Positions 39,981 through 48,330 of a stretch of 48,345 nucleotides of DNA are shown piece after piece. Where the stretch lies: contig JAFZQH010000016.1 in NCBI GenBank assembly GCA_017550165.1, positions 1-48,345 of the forward strand. Direction: 5' to 3'. The translations under genes were made by a program, and so were the position numbers. Positions within the stretch are counted from its first letter, which is position 1. Each line of letters starts with the position of its first letter. The stretch is from Lachnospiraceae bacterium (GTDB taxonomy: Bacteria; Bacillota; Clostridia; Lachnospirales; Lachnospiraceae). A model generated the notes under the pieces. The model was not told the DNA's origin, searched no databases, and saw only the letters and a list, made by a program, of their open reading frames with translations.

Positions 39981-42686
39981 ATGAAAAAGTATTTTGAACG
40001 TAATAAGGAATCCGAAAAGTACGTATATCAATCCTCTCTTAAAGTGGCATTTTGGTTTTTTGTGGCATTGACTCTGTATGAGGTCGTTCACGTATTATAT
40101 ACCTTCGCTTTTCCCGGAGAGTACGGAGAATTTGTATTATGGTCCAGGATTGCCTACGGGGCTTCCGGAGTCGTTTTGGGCCTGTTCTCGGCGGTTTACT
40201 TTTACGCCGGGAAAGATTTCGAGAATCGATATAAGCTACTGCCCATTGCAAATGTGACATGTACATTTGCTATTTATGCTCTTGCAGTTGTGGTCACCGT
40301 ACTTGACTCAATACGGTCGGGGGTTATGGATACAACGCTTATCATGTTCATGGGATGCGTGATCCCGATACTGTTGTATATGCCTTTGGCGGCATATCTG
40401 ACGCTGTTCCTGCTGTCTAACGGTGCGGTGCTGTATTATTATATAACGCTGTATATGAAGGACAACTTAAAATATGTGGCGGTAAAGTATTACGCCATAT
40501 TTATCGTTCTGTGGATAATAGTCAGCATTATAATCCTGTATGTGAAATACAGTATGTACGACAGGATCCTGGAGTCTGACAGGCAAAAGGAAGAGATTGA
40601 AAAGCTTAATGACGCTCAGAACAGATTCTTCTCCAGTATGAGCCATGAGATCCGTACCCCCATTAATACCATCATCGGTCTTAATGAAATGATCTTACGT
40701 GAGAATGTATCCGACGAGGTTAATGAGGATGCTGCCAACATAAGGTCTGCAAGTAATATGCTTCTGCACCTGATCAATGATATCCTTGATATGTCCAAGC
40801 TGGATTCCGGTCAAATGCAGCTTACCCCGGTATCTTACCGTACGGGAGATATGCTCTCTGACATCGTAGGAATGCTGTGGATCAGAGCCAAGGATAAAGG
40901 GCTTGAATTTAAGGTAGATGTGGCACCCGATCTTCCGGGCGAGTTATACGGTGATGAGGTAAGGATCAAGCAGATCATAATCAATGTGCTTAATAACGCT
41001 ATCAAATACACAAAAGATGGCTCTGTAACCCTCAATATCCAGTGCAGGAGAGAAGAGAGCAATAACGTTACGGTCATCTACTCCATCTCCGATACGGGCA
41101 TGGGTATCAAGAAAGAGAGTATCCCCTATCTGTTCACTGCATTTAAACGTGTGGACGAGACGGAGAACAGGTACATAGAGGGAACAGGTCTCGGCCTTTC
41201 CATTGTAAAACAGTTGGTAGATCTTATGGGCGGTAAGATCACCGTTAACAGCGTATATACAAAGGGCTCCACATTTATCATAGAGATCCCGCAGAGAACT
41301 GTCAGCGGAAGTACCCTGGGCAATGTGGACCTCTCCAAGCGTAACAGCATCCTTCGTATGGAGAGTTATCACCAGAGCTTTGAGGCGCCTGAGGCTAATA
41401 TCCTGGTTGTAGACGACACCGAGACTAACCTGATGGTAGTGGAGAAACTCCTTCGTGAGACTAAGGTTAACCTGGTTACTGCTACCAGTGCCAAAGAGGC
41501 GTTGGAGAAGACTACGGAGACAGAGTTCCATGTCATATTTATGGACCATCTTATGCCTGAGATAGACGGTATTGAGTGTCTGCATATGCTCCGTGAGCAA
41601 AAAGGAGGTCTTTGCAGAGAATCCAAGGTGGTTGCACTCACGGCTAATGCAGGAGGAGATACCAAGGCACTCTACGTACGGGAAGGCTTCGACGGATACC
41701 TGGTTAAGCCCGTCAGCGGCGAATCCCTTGAAAATGAACTGCGACGCCTTCTTCCCAAGGAACTGGTTACGGTTACTTCTGTTAATGATGAGATACTTGA
41801 AGAGAGTACCTTGTGGATCAAGGATCATCAGGCAAAGGCTGAGGTTTGCATTACTACTGAGAGCGTGGCTGATATTCCATCGGAACTTGCGGCAAAATAC
41901 AATATCACCGTCATACCGCATCTGATATATACCGAGGATGGTGTGTTCAAGGACGGACTTGAGATAGAGACAAGCGGACTTCTTTCATATATGGAGGATG
42001 AATCCAAGTATGTAGAGACTAAGGCACCAGACATTGCATATCATGAGAGTTTCTTTGCAAAGCAGCTGGAGCATGCCAACAATGTGGTACATATTTCCAT
42101 ATCATCCACACTGGAGAATTCGGCATATCATGCAGCTTCTGAGGCGGCCAAATCATTTGACAACGTATTTGTCATTAATTCCGGACACTTATCCAGCGGG
42201 CAGGGATTGCTTGCCTTGACGGCGGCCAGATTTGCAGAGGAAGGATACGGGGCTGAAGAGATCGTTGAGATGACCAAGGCCAGTATACCCAGGGTTCATA
42301 CCAGCTTTGTGGTTGATTCCATGGATTACCTTGCAAGAGCTAAACAGATTGGTAAAAAGACGGCAGACATAGTTAAGGCGTTGCTTATCCACCCCGTTCT
42401 TTCCATGAAGAAGGGCAAACTGGGATTGGGAGGCATTTATTTCGGATCCAGGGAGGGCAGCTGGAGGAAATACATTAATTCTTCCCTGACCACCATCAAC
42501 AAGATCGATAAAAGAATGCTTTTTGTTACATACGTTGGTATCAATAACAAAGAGAAGGAGGAGATCAGAGCGGAGATAGAAAAGAAGATGGAATTCGAGA
42601 AGATCTATTTCCAGCAGGCGTCTCCTGCCATAGCCGTTAACTGCGGCCCCGGAACCTTCGGGCTGCTCTATATGATCGAAGAGTAG
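39981..42686 (+). CDS. Hybrid histidine kinase fused to a C-terminal DegV-like domain
   Basis: This 901-aa protein has six membrane helices (about 18-195), HisKA (His222 in SMSHEIRTP), HATPase (about 330-440, with DTGMGIKKE and GTGLGLSIVKQL), a receiver (Asp522 in FMDHLMPEIDG) and, from residue 621 to the end, a full-length DegV-type domain: VCITTESVADIP, HISISSTLENSAYHAA, VINSGHLSSGQGLL, GADIVKALLIHPVLS-like segment and CGPGTFGLLY. DegV/FakB proteins bind a fatty acid between two lobes and present it to a kinase. The usual head-group residues are altered (ETKAPD for TSQPS, NSG for DSK), so the ligand may differ. It follows the first kinase by 3 nt. Confidence 0.92.
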   Translation: MKKYFERNKESEKYVYQSSLKVAFWFFVALTLYEVVHVLYTFAFPGEYGEFVLWSRIAYGASGVVLGLFSAVYFYAGKDFENRYKLLPIANVTCTFAIYALAVVVTVLDSIRSGVMDTTLIMFMGCVIPILLYMPLAAYLTLFLLSNGAVLYYYITLYMKDNLKYVAVKYYAIFIVLWIIVSIIILYVKYSMYDRILESDRQKEEIEKLNDAQNRFFSSMSHEIRTPINTIIGLNEMILRENVSDEVNEDAANIRSASNMLLHLINDILDMSKLDSGQMQLTPVSYRTGDMLSDIVGMLWIRAKDKGLEFKVDVAPDLPGELYGDEVRIKQIIINVLNNAIKYTKDGSVTLNIQCRREESNNVTVIYSISDTGMGIKKESIPYLFTAFKRVDETENRYIEGTGLGLSIVKQLVDLMGGKITVNSVYTKGSTFIIEIPQRTVSGSTLGNVDLSKRNSILRMESYHQSFEAPEANILVVDDTETNLMVVEKLLRETKVNLVTATSAKEALEKTTETEFHVIFMDHLMPEIDGIECLHMLREQKGGLCRESKVVALTANAGGDTKALYVREGFDGYLVKPVSGESLENELRRLLPKELVTVTSVNDEILEESTLWIKDHQAKAEVCITTESVADIPSELAAKYNITVIPHLIYTEDGVFKDGLEIETSGLLSYMEDESKYVETKAPDIAYHESFFAKQLEHANNVVHISISSTLENSAYHAASEAAKSFDNVFVINSGHLSSGQGLLALTAARFAEEGYGAEEIVEMTKASIPRVHTSFVVDSMDYLARAKQIGKKTADIVKALLIHPVLSMKKGKLGLGGIYFGSREGSWRKYINSSLTTINKIDKRMLFVTYVGINNKEKEEIRAEIEKKMEFEKIYFQQASPAIAVNCGPGTFGLLYMIEE

Positions 42687-42687
42687 A

Positions 42688-43836
42688 ATGGAGAAAATGA
42701 GTTTGATCGCCCCCTGTCATTTCGGGCTGGAGGCTGTGCTGAAAAAAGAAATATATGATCTGGGTTACGACATAGAATCCGTATCTGACGGAAGAGTGAC
42801 ATTCCTGGCAGATGCGGAGGGCCTGTGTCGCAGTAATATAGGTTTACGAAGTGCAGAACGCGTTCTTATCAAGGTGGGGTCTTTTACGGCCACCACCTTT
42901 GATGAGCTTTTTGAGGGTGTTAAGGCCCTGCACTGGGAGGACTATATCCCGGAGGACGGAAAGTTCTGGGTTAAGAAGGCAAGCTCTGTTAAGAGCAAGT
43001 TGTTTTCTCCCAGAGATATCCAGTCCATAGTCAAGAAAGCCATTGTTGACAGGCTTAAAGGTGTATATAATACAGACTGGTTTACTGAAGAGGGGAATGA
43101 GTATCCTCTCAGGGTCTCCATAATGAAGGATGAGGTTACCATAGGCCTTGATACCTCAGGAGAATCCCTGCATAAGCGAGGCTACCGTCAGTTCAGGTCA
43201 GATGCCCCCATTTCGGAGACTCTGGCGGCTGCCCTTTTGATGCTGACTCCCTGGAGGAGTGATCGTATCCTGGTGGATCCTTTCTGCGGATGCGGAACAT
43301 TTCCCATAGAGGCGGCGCTGATGGCCGCCAATATCGCGCCGGGGGTCAATCGTGATTTTACCGCATGTTCATGGGATAATCTCATTAACGGGAAGACATG
43401 GAGGGAAGCCTTCGACGAGGCCAGAGACCTGGAAGATATCAATGTTGATACGGATATCCAAGGCTATGATATAGATGGTGAGATAGTTAAGGCAGCCAGG
43501 AAAAATGCTGCTCTTGCCGGAGTAGAGAAGCTGATCCACTTTCAGCAGCGGGATGTGGCGGACTTAAGCCACCCAAAGAGGTATGGTTTTATCGTTACCA
43601 ATCCTCCTTATGGCGAAAGGATATCCGATAAGAAAGACCTGCCCGCCCTCTATAAGACTTTCGGGGATGCGGCATGGAGGCTGTCTGACTGGTCGGTGTA
43701 TGTTATCTCCTCCTATGAGGATGTGGAGAGGTATATGGGCCGTAAGGCCACTAAGAACCGCAAGATATATAATGGGATGATGAAGACTTATTATTATCAG
43801 TTTATCGGCTCGCCCCCGAACAAGGTGAAAAAATGA
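42688..43836 (+). CDS. THUMP-domain class I rRNA methyltransferase (RlmL/YpsC type)
   Basis: This 382-aa protein has an N-terminal ferredoxin-like and THUMP region (about 1-160) and a Rossmann methyltransferase domain with LVDPFCGCGTFPIEAALMA (D197) and the adenine/guanine methylase motif TNPPYGER (N305-Y308). It should methylate a guanine N2 of 23S rRNA as RlmL does. The start lies one base after the kinase-DegV stop; ATG 42697 is a possible alternative. Its end overlaps the C1 peptidase start (ATGA). A housekeeping enzyme riding in a signalling operon is unusual but the spacing is unambiguous. Confidence 0.9.
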   Translation: MEKMSLIAPCHFGLEAVLKKEIYDLGYDIESVSDGRVTFLADAEGLCRSNIGLRSAERVLIKVGSFTATTFDELFEGVKALHWEDYIPEDGKFWVKKASSVKSKLFSPRDIQSIVKKAIVDRLKGVYNTDWFTEEGNEYPLRVSIMKDEVTIGLDTSGESLHKRGYRQFRSDAPISETLAAALLMLTPWRSDRILVDPFCGCGTFPIEAALMAANIAPGVNRDFTACSWDNLINGKTWREAFDEARDLEDINVDTDIQGYDIDGEIVKAARKNAALAGVEKLIHFQQRDVADLSHPKRYGFIVTNPPYGERISDKKDLPALYKTFGDAAWRLSDWSVYVISSYEDVERYMGRKATKNRKIYNGMMKTYYYQFIGSPPNKVKK

Positions 43837-45530
43837 AGAAAGTTAAAGCGTTTTTATTTATAATCCCGGCAGTGGTGCTGCTTCTTTTGGGCAAGCTGTG
43901 GGTGGAAAATGCGGATTATTCAATTCAGAAAACTGAATCTGTCAAGCTCGACGGCGGCAAGTGGTCTCTTCTTGTGGCTAAAAGCGTCAATGAGAGGAAG
44001 ATCTCCGTGGAGAGCAGCGGAAGGGCTGTTACCAGGGTGACGGGGGCCTTTGTGACCTCGGGTCTTGATATCATGGTGCCTGCGGAATATGCCAATGATG
44101 TATTTGACTGCTGTGCCTACCAGATGGAGAGCACCTATACTGAAAACGGCCAGACCAGACCCATGAACATCATACATCTTGAGAGGGGTAACGCCATGGC
44201 GGAGTTTTCTTCCATGGATGATTCCACAGCCATGCTGGATAATGAGGACGGGACTTTTGTCTCTGTGGCGGCAGCCTGCTCGGCTCTTAATCTTGAATAT
44301 ACCTTTGATACAAAGAATAACAAGCTTATCATTCTTCCAAAGGATATGAGGGAAGATCCTATTCCTGCCCGGTATGATCTCCGGGATTGGAATCGTGCTC
44401 CCGAGGTCCGTAATCAGGGCACTCTGGGGACCTGCTGGGCATTTGCGGCGCTTTCCTGTGTAGAGTCTGTCCTTCTTCCCAGGGAACAGCTTCGGCTGTC
44501 CATTGACCATCTCACGGGGAATAACAGCTTTAATTATGACCTGAACAGGGGTGGGGCCTATACCATGGGGATGGCTTATCTTCTGGGCTGGCAGGGTCCG
44601 GTATATGAAAAGGATGACCCCTATGCCGATGGCAAGACAGACTCGACTCTTCCTCCGGTAAAGCACGTCCAGGAGATCAAGTTTATCAAAGAAAAGGATT
44701 ACGAGGAGATCAAGCGGTCGGTATATAAATATGGCGCTGTGGAGACCAACATATATAATTCCATGGCCAATGCGTATGAGGGTTCCGTTAATTATAACGG
44801 CAAGGCCCATGCATATATATACACGGGAGGGGCTGATCCCAACCATGAGATAATCATTGTGGGCTGGGATGATAATTATCCCAAAGAGAATTTCACTTTC
44901 GAACCGGAAGGCAACGGGGCATTCATCTGTCAGAACAGCTGGGGCACTGCTTTCGGTGAGGATGGGTATTTCTACGTATCGTATTATGACACCAATATAG
45001 GCAAGTATAACCTGGTGTACACCTCGGTGGAGCCGACGGATAATTATGATGACATATACCAGAGCGATCTCTGCGGCTGGGTGGGCCAGATCGGAACAGG
45101 TAATGAAGAGACATGTGCCATGAACGTTTTCACCGCAAGGAAGGATTCCGATCTGGATGCCATCGGTTTCTATGCAACGGCCAAGGGCTGTCAGTATAAG
45201 CTGTATGTGATCCATAATTTTAAGGGAGCGGACTCGGTTGATCTTGCGAATATTGAACCGGTTGAGGAAGGAAGTCTGGATCTGGAGGGCTATTATACCA
45301 TCCCTATTAACAAGGAGCGTTTAAGGAGCGGGGAGCGTTTTGCCATAGCTCTGGATCTTGTCGCCCCCGGGGCTGATTATCCTATCGCTGTAGAGCACTC
45401 GGGTACCGACCTTACCAGGGATGCGGTGATCCACGACGGTGAAGGATATATAAGCATTAAGGGGAAATTCTGGAGCAATACGGAAGGAATGTATAATTGT
45501 AATGTCTGCCTGAAGGGGTATACTAAATGA
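43833..45530 (+). CDS. Membrane-anchored papain-family (C1) cysteine peptidase
   Basis: This 565-aa protein has an N-terminal membrane/signal segment (about 5-22), a domain of about 150 residues ending in DGTFVSVAAACSALNLEY/LIILPKD that resembles a copper-amine-oxidase-N or similar wall-associated fold, and a papain-like domain with Cys201 (GTLGTCWAFAAL), His338 (NHEIIIVGWDDNY) and Asn368 (CQNSWG). A C-terminal beta domain follows, similar to the middle domain of the peptidase at 28308. It overlaps the methyltransferase and amidase genes by 4 nt each. Placed next to an amidase, it may trim surface proteins or wall peptides. Confidence 0.9.
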   Translation: MKKVKAFLFIIPAVVLLLLGKLWVENADYSIQKTESVKLDGGKWSLLVAKSVNERKISVESSGRAVTRVTGAFVTSGLDIMVPAEYANDVFDCCAYQMESTYTENGQTRPMNIIHLERGNAMAEFSSMDDSTAMLDNEDGTFVSVAAACSALNLEYTFDTKNNKLIILPKDMREDPIPARYDLRDWNRAPEVRNQGTLGTCWAFAALSCVESVLLPREQLRLSIDHLTGNNSFNYDLNRGGAYTMGMAYLLGWQGPVYEKDDPYADGKTDSTLPPVKHVQEIKFIKEKDYEEIKRSVYKYGAVETNIYNSMANAYEGSVNYNGKAHAYIYTGGADPNHEIIIVGWDDNYPKENFTFEPEGNGAFICQNSWGTAFGEDGYFYVSYYDTNIGKYNLVYTSVEPTDNYDDIYQSDLCGWVGQIGTGNEETCAMNVFTARKDSDLDAIGFYATAKGCQYKLYVIHNFKGADSVDLANIEPVEEGSLDLEGYYTIPINKERLRSGERFAIALDLVAPGADYPIAVEHSGTDLTRDAVIHDGEGYISIKGKFWSNTEGMYNCNVCLKGYTK

Positions 45531-46576
45531 AGTATGTTTTGTTTAAGCGAAAATACAGTTATCACGCCATTGCGGCCATAGTCTTTACTGTCGCCATGCT
45601 GGCATGGATGTTCTTCTTCAGGGAATCACTGGCTGTCTCAAGAGCCAGGTACAAACAGATGACCGGTCTGGAACGTCTGGAATACAACAATGCGAATATC
45701 GAGGAAACAGATGAGAAACTTGCGGACCACATAAGGGTTCCTCTTCCCGGCAACTACAGGGAGGCAGACGTAAGTACTTATGTAGAACCGGTATCCAGGA
45801 TCATCACCATCTATATTCCCAAGGTGACGGAGAACTTCATTTACGATAATCCCATCATGGGCTGCGAAACAGGGATAACGGGGTTGGAGGCCGGCCCATC
45901 GGATCTGGGCATGAGGCTTCAGATCAGGACGGAAGTGCTTCAGGAGCCGGTACTGACCTTTGAGGATCGGTACATGTACATTTCCTTCAAGGATCCAAAG
46001 GAGGTCTACGATAAGATCGTGGTGGTGGATGCCGGACATGGAGGGGATGATCCGGGAATGTCCGCTCAGGATACGAGAGAGGCGGATCTCAACCTTACTA
46101 TTGCGAAATATCTTCAGGATCTCCTTGAAGATAAGGGGATCAAGGTTTACATGACCAGGACGGAGGATGTGTCCACAAGCCTTGAACAGAGGGTTGATCT
46201 GGCCAACAGCCTGGAGGCGGATGCATTTATAAGTGTTCACTGTAATGCACAGAAGGATGATGAGGACACTCTTATGGGAACGCAGGTCTTCTATAATGCG
46301 GAAGATACATCGGGGGCCAGCCTGCGTCTTGCTGAGTTGTGTATGGACAGTGTTACGTCGGCATTTGAGTCCAACCGGCTGCTATGCTCAAAGGGCAATG
46401 ACATTTATATCATAAGAGAGTCCAAGATTCCCGTAGCCCTTGTGGAAGTGGGATTCATGACTAATGAGGCTGAGATGGCCAAGCTTCTTTCTCCGGAGTA
46501 TCAGCGTAATGCGGCTCTGGGAATTGCTGATGGCGTTTTAAAGGCCTACGACAGAGGGATTATTCATAATGATTAA
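45527..46576 (+). CDS. N-acetylmuramoyl-L-alanine amidase (Amidase_3), membrane-anchored
   Basis: This 349-aa protein has one membrane helix (about 12-31), a linker domain of about 130 residues and an Amidase_3 catalytic domain from about residue 163: VVDAGHGGDDPG (His171), TREADLNLTIA (Glu), ISVHCNA (His) and ALVEVGFMTN (Glu), the full zinc site. It cuts the bond between N-acetylmuramic acid and L-alanine in peptidoglycan, for cell separation or wall turnover. Overlaps of 4 nt upstream and 8 nt downstream place it in the long operon. Confidence 0.93.
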   Translation: MKYVLFKRKYSYHAIAAIVFTVAMLAWMFFFRESLAVSRARYKQMTGLERLEYNNANIEETDEKLADHIRVPLPGNYREADVSTYVEPVSRIITIYIPKVTENFIYDNPIMGCETGITGLEAGPSDLGMRLQIRTEVLQEPVLTFEDRYMYISFKDPKEVYDKIVVVDAGHGGDDPGMSAQDTREADLNLTIAKYLQDLLEDKGIKVYMTRTEDVSTSLEQRVDLANSLEADAFISVHCNAQKDDEDTLMGTQVFYNAEDTSGASLRLAELCMDSVTSAFESNRLLCSKGNDIYIIRESKIPVALVEVGFMTNEAEMAKLLSPEYQRNAALGIADGVLKAYDRGIIHND

Positions 46577-47171
46577 AAAGATCGTATTTGCCACCGGCAA
46601 TCAGAATAAGGTGCGGGAAGCCGCAGAGATTTTATCTGCCCTGGGATTGGAAGTTATCTCCCAGAAAGAGGCCGGGGTGGAGGCTGACGTTGAGGAGACG
46701 GGGACGTCTTTTACAGAGAATGCCCTGTTAAAGGCCCGGGCCGTGGCGGTTAAATGCCCTGATATGGTGGTCATCGCCGATGATTCCGGCCTGGTGGTGG
46801 ATGCCCTGGGGGGCGAACCGGGGATTTATTCTTCCAGATACATGGGAGAAGACACCCCTTATGATGTAAAGAACCGGGAGATCATCAAGCGGCTGTCGGG
46901 AGTGGAAGGACAGGCGCGAAGCGCCAGGTTTGTATGTGCCATTGCGGCAGTGCTTCCGGGAGGAAAGGAGCTTTCGGCCCTGGGTACGGTTGAAGGCATC
47001 ATAGCCCATGAACCATACGGTCAGGGAGGTTTCGGATATGACCCCATTTTCCTGGTGCCTGAGCTTGGCAAGACTACAGCGGAGATGACCTCTGATGAGA
47101 AGAATAAGATAAGCCACAGGGGCAAGGCCATGAGGGCTATGTGCGGGCTTCTGGAGAAGGAATGCAAGTGA
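46569..47171 (+). CDS. rdgB: XTP/dITP diphosphatase (RdgB/HAM1 family)
   Basis: This 200-aa cytosolic enzyme has the Ham1 signature: IVFATGNQNKVREAAEIL at the N-terminus, ADDSGLVVDALGGEPGIYSSRY, GQGGFGYDPIFLVPE and KNKISHRGKA. It hydrolyses the deaminated nucleotides XTP, dITP and ITP to monophosphates and keeps them out of DNA and RNA. Length and motifs are normal. It overlaps the amidase gene by 8 nt and is followed 15 nt later by the phosphodiesterase gene, a pairing common in Clostridia. Confidence 0.95.
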   Translation: MIKKIVFATGNQNKVREAAEILSALGLEVISQKEAGVEADVEETGTSFTENALLKARAVAVKCPDMVVIADDSGLVVDALGGEPGIYSSRYMGEDTPYDVKNREIIKRLSGVEGQARSARFVCAIAAVLPGGKELSALGTVEGIIAHEPYGQGGFGYDPIFLVPELGKTTAEMTSDEKNKISHRGKAMRAMCGLLEKECK

Positions 47172-47186
47172 TTGGACTGAAGCTTT

Positions 47187-47672
47187 ATGAAGATACTGAT
47201 TGTTAGTGATACACACGGGAAGACATATCATCTGGACCAGATCCTTATGAATGTGTCTCCCATTGATTATTTTATACATCTTGGTGATGTGTGCGATGTG
47301 GACCTTTATACTTCCGTGGAGATCAAGTGTCCCAAGGCCATCATTGCCGGCAATAACGACTTTTTCGTGCCTTATCCCAAGGAGGATATGATAACCATCG
47401 CGGGACGGAAGATCTGGCTGACCCACGGTCACCGGTATGACATCTATTACGGAACCCACAGGATCAAGGAAGCTGCCAGGGAGAGGGGGGCGGACATAGT
47501 AATGTGCGGTCACAGCCATTATCCTCTCATAGAGATTGATGATGATGTGACTGTGATCAATCCCGGCAGTGTGACTTTTCCCAGACAGGAGAACCGTCTA
47601 CCTTCTTTTATCATAATGGAGGTGGATGAGAGGAATGAGGTGCACTACACCCTTAATTATCTGAAGAGATAG
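47187..47672 (+). CDS. YfcE/MJ0936-family metallophosphodiesterase
   Basis: This 161-aa protein is a small calcineurin-like phosphoesterase: SDTHGKTYHLD (first metal pair), HLGDVCD, IAGNNDF (in place of GNCD), LTHGHRYD and VMCGHSHYP. All metal ligands are present. Family members cleave phosphodiester model compounds; the natural substrate is not settled. It has only a weak ribosome site (GAAGC), so translation may depend on the upstream gene. It is the last gene of the operon that starts at 36259; no strong terminator follows before the tRNA promoter at 47702. Confidence 0.9.
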   Translation: MKILIVSDTHGKTYHLDQILMNVSPIDYFIHLGDVCDVDLYTSVEIKCPKAIIAGNNDFFVPYPKEDMITIAGRKIWLTHGHRYDIYYGTHRIKEAARERGADIVMCGHSHYPLIEIDDDVTVINPGSVTFPRQENRLPSFIIMEVDERNEVHYTLNYLKR

Positions 47673-47701
47673 CAGGGCTGTTGCTGGAGAGGAAATTATT
47701 A

Positions 47702-47730
47702 TTGACAAGTAATTTTTATTATAATATAAT
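47702..47730 (+). promoter_or_regulatory. Consensus sigma-A promoter of the tRNA cluster
   Basis: Perfect TTGACA, 17-nt A/T-rich spacer, perfect TATAAT (47725-47730). Transcription would begin near 47737, about 50 nt before tRNA-Pro. Confidence 0.92.
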
Positions 47731-47785
47731 ACATTTTGCGTCACAAAGCACAAAGGGGTAATTGCGTGTTTTTTTAGGGGTACGA

Positions 47786-47860
47786 CGGGGTGTGGCTCAG
47801 TTTGGCTAGAGCGCCTGGTTTGGGACCAGGAGGCCGCAGGTTCGAATCCTGTCACCCCGA
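47786..47860 (+). tRNA. tRNA-Pro (UGG)
   Basis: The 75-nt gene folds as a cloverleaf: acceptor CGGGGTG/CACCCCG, discriminator A, anticodon stem CCTGG/CCAGG with loop TTTGGGA giving anticodon TGG, and T loop TTCGAAT. The CCA end is not encoded. Confidence 0.97.
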
Positions 47861-47863
47861 TAA

Positions 47864-47904
47864 TGTCCTAAGCTGTCGCCGAAGGCGACTGATTGCTTGG
47901 GACA
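47864..47904 (+). repeat. GAA-capped nested hairpin element, copy 1
   Basis: TGTCCTAAGC and GCTTGGGACA form the outer stem. The inner stem GTCGCC-GAA-GGCGAC has a three-base GAA loop, and TGATT bulges out on the 3' side. The 41-nt unit recurs with one change at 48185-48225 and in related form, reversed, at 48268-48300. Confidence 0.85.
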
Positions 47905-47910
47905 CGGCGA

Positions 47911-47931
47911 CGTTTTCTCGAAGAGAAAATG
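47911..47931 (+). repeat. GAA-capped hairpin between tRNA-Pro and tRNA-Arg
   Basis: CGTTTTCTC-GAA-GAGAAAATG folds into a 9-bp stem (one G-U pair) with a GAA loop. Confidence 0.7.
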
Positions 47932-47949
47932 TTGGTATTTATTCTTTGT

Positions 47950-48023
<74 letters not shown>

Positions 48024-48026
48024 TAA

Positions 48027-48057
48027 TGCAGATAGCGTACGAAGTACGGTGTCTGCA
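48027..48057 (+). repeat. GAA-capped nested hairpin, tRNA-Arg/tRNA-Gly spacer (first)
   Basis: Outer stem TGCAGA/TCTGCA encloses CGTAC-GAA-GTACG with small internal loops. Confidence 0.75.
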
Positions 48058-48063
48058 CGTGGA

Positions 48064-48094
48064 GGCCTCATTCGCGAAGCGAATTCTAATGGCC
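48064..48094 (+). repeat. GAA-capped nested hairpin, tRNA-Arg/tRNA-Gly spacer (second)
   Basis: Outer GGCC/GGCC encloses ATTCGC-GAA-GCGAAT, with TCTAAT bulged on the 3' side, the same plan as copy 1. Confidence 0.75.
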
Positions 48095-48110
48095 GACACT
48101 CATTGTAATT

Positions 48111-48181
48111 GCGGGTGTAGTTCAATGGTAGAACACTAGCCTTCCAAGCTAGATACGTGGGTTCGATTCCCATCACCCGCT
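48111..48181 (+). tRNA. tRNA-Gly (UCC)
   Basis: The 71-nt cloverleaf has acceptor GCGGGTG/CACCCGC, discriminator T, anticodon stem CTAGC/GCTAG with loop CTTCCAA giving anticodon TCC, and T loop TTCGATT. CCA is not encoded. Confidence 0.96.
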
Positions 48182-48184
48182 ATA

Positions 48185-48225
48185 TGTCCTAAGCTGTCGC
48201 CGAAGGCGACTGATCGCTTGGGACA
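48185..48225 (+). repeat. GAA-capped nested hairpin element, copy 2
   Basis: Same 41-nt element as 47864-47904 with one T-to-C change in the 3' bulge region (GATCGC for GATTGC). Confidence 0.85.
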
Positions 48226-48267
48226 CTATTAATAACAACATTCATCTTACGATGCATGTCGCCGCAT

Positions 48268-48300
48268 CGCAAGCGTTCAGTCGCTTCGCGACAGCTTACG
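48268..48300 (-). repeat. GAA-capped nested hairpin element, copy 3 (reversed)
   Basis: On the minus strand it reads CGTAAGC, GTCGC-GAA-GCGAC, TGAAC bulge, GCTTGCG. The TAAGCTGTCGC and GCGACTGA cores match copies 1 and 2, while stem ends differ in a pair-keeping way. Confidence 0.75.
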
Positions 48301-48309
48301 ATATATAAC

Positions 48310-48330
48310 GCACCGGCTTCGCCGGAATGC
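48310..48330 (-). repeat. GAA-capped hairpin at the right edge
   Basis: On the minus strand GCA-(TT)-CCGGC-GAA-GCCGG-TGC forms the same type of capped hairpin. Nothing else is recognised in 48226-48345, and no gene lies there. Confidence 0.65.

Noticed and set aside
40944-41921. Minus-strand open frame of 325 codons opposite the kinase-DegV gene
   Set aside because: No motif or ribosome site, and the plus strand encodes clear kinase and receiver motifs throughout.
43920-45215. Long open frame of 431 codons on the minus strand
   Set aside because: It lies fully antisense to the papain-like peptidase with complete catalytic triad, has no ribosome site or family motif, and its composition is that of an antisense shadow.
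46913-46925. GGCGC-GAA-GCGCC hairpin inside the RdgB gene as another member of the tRNA-cluster hairpin family
   Set aside because: It has no outer stem or bulge and is explained by the codons of a conserved protein segment.
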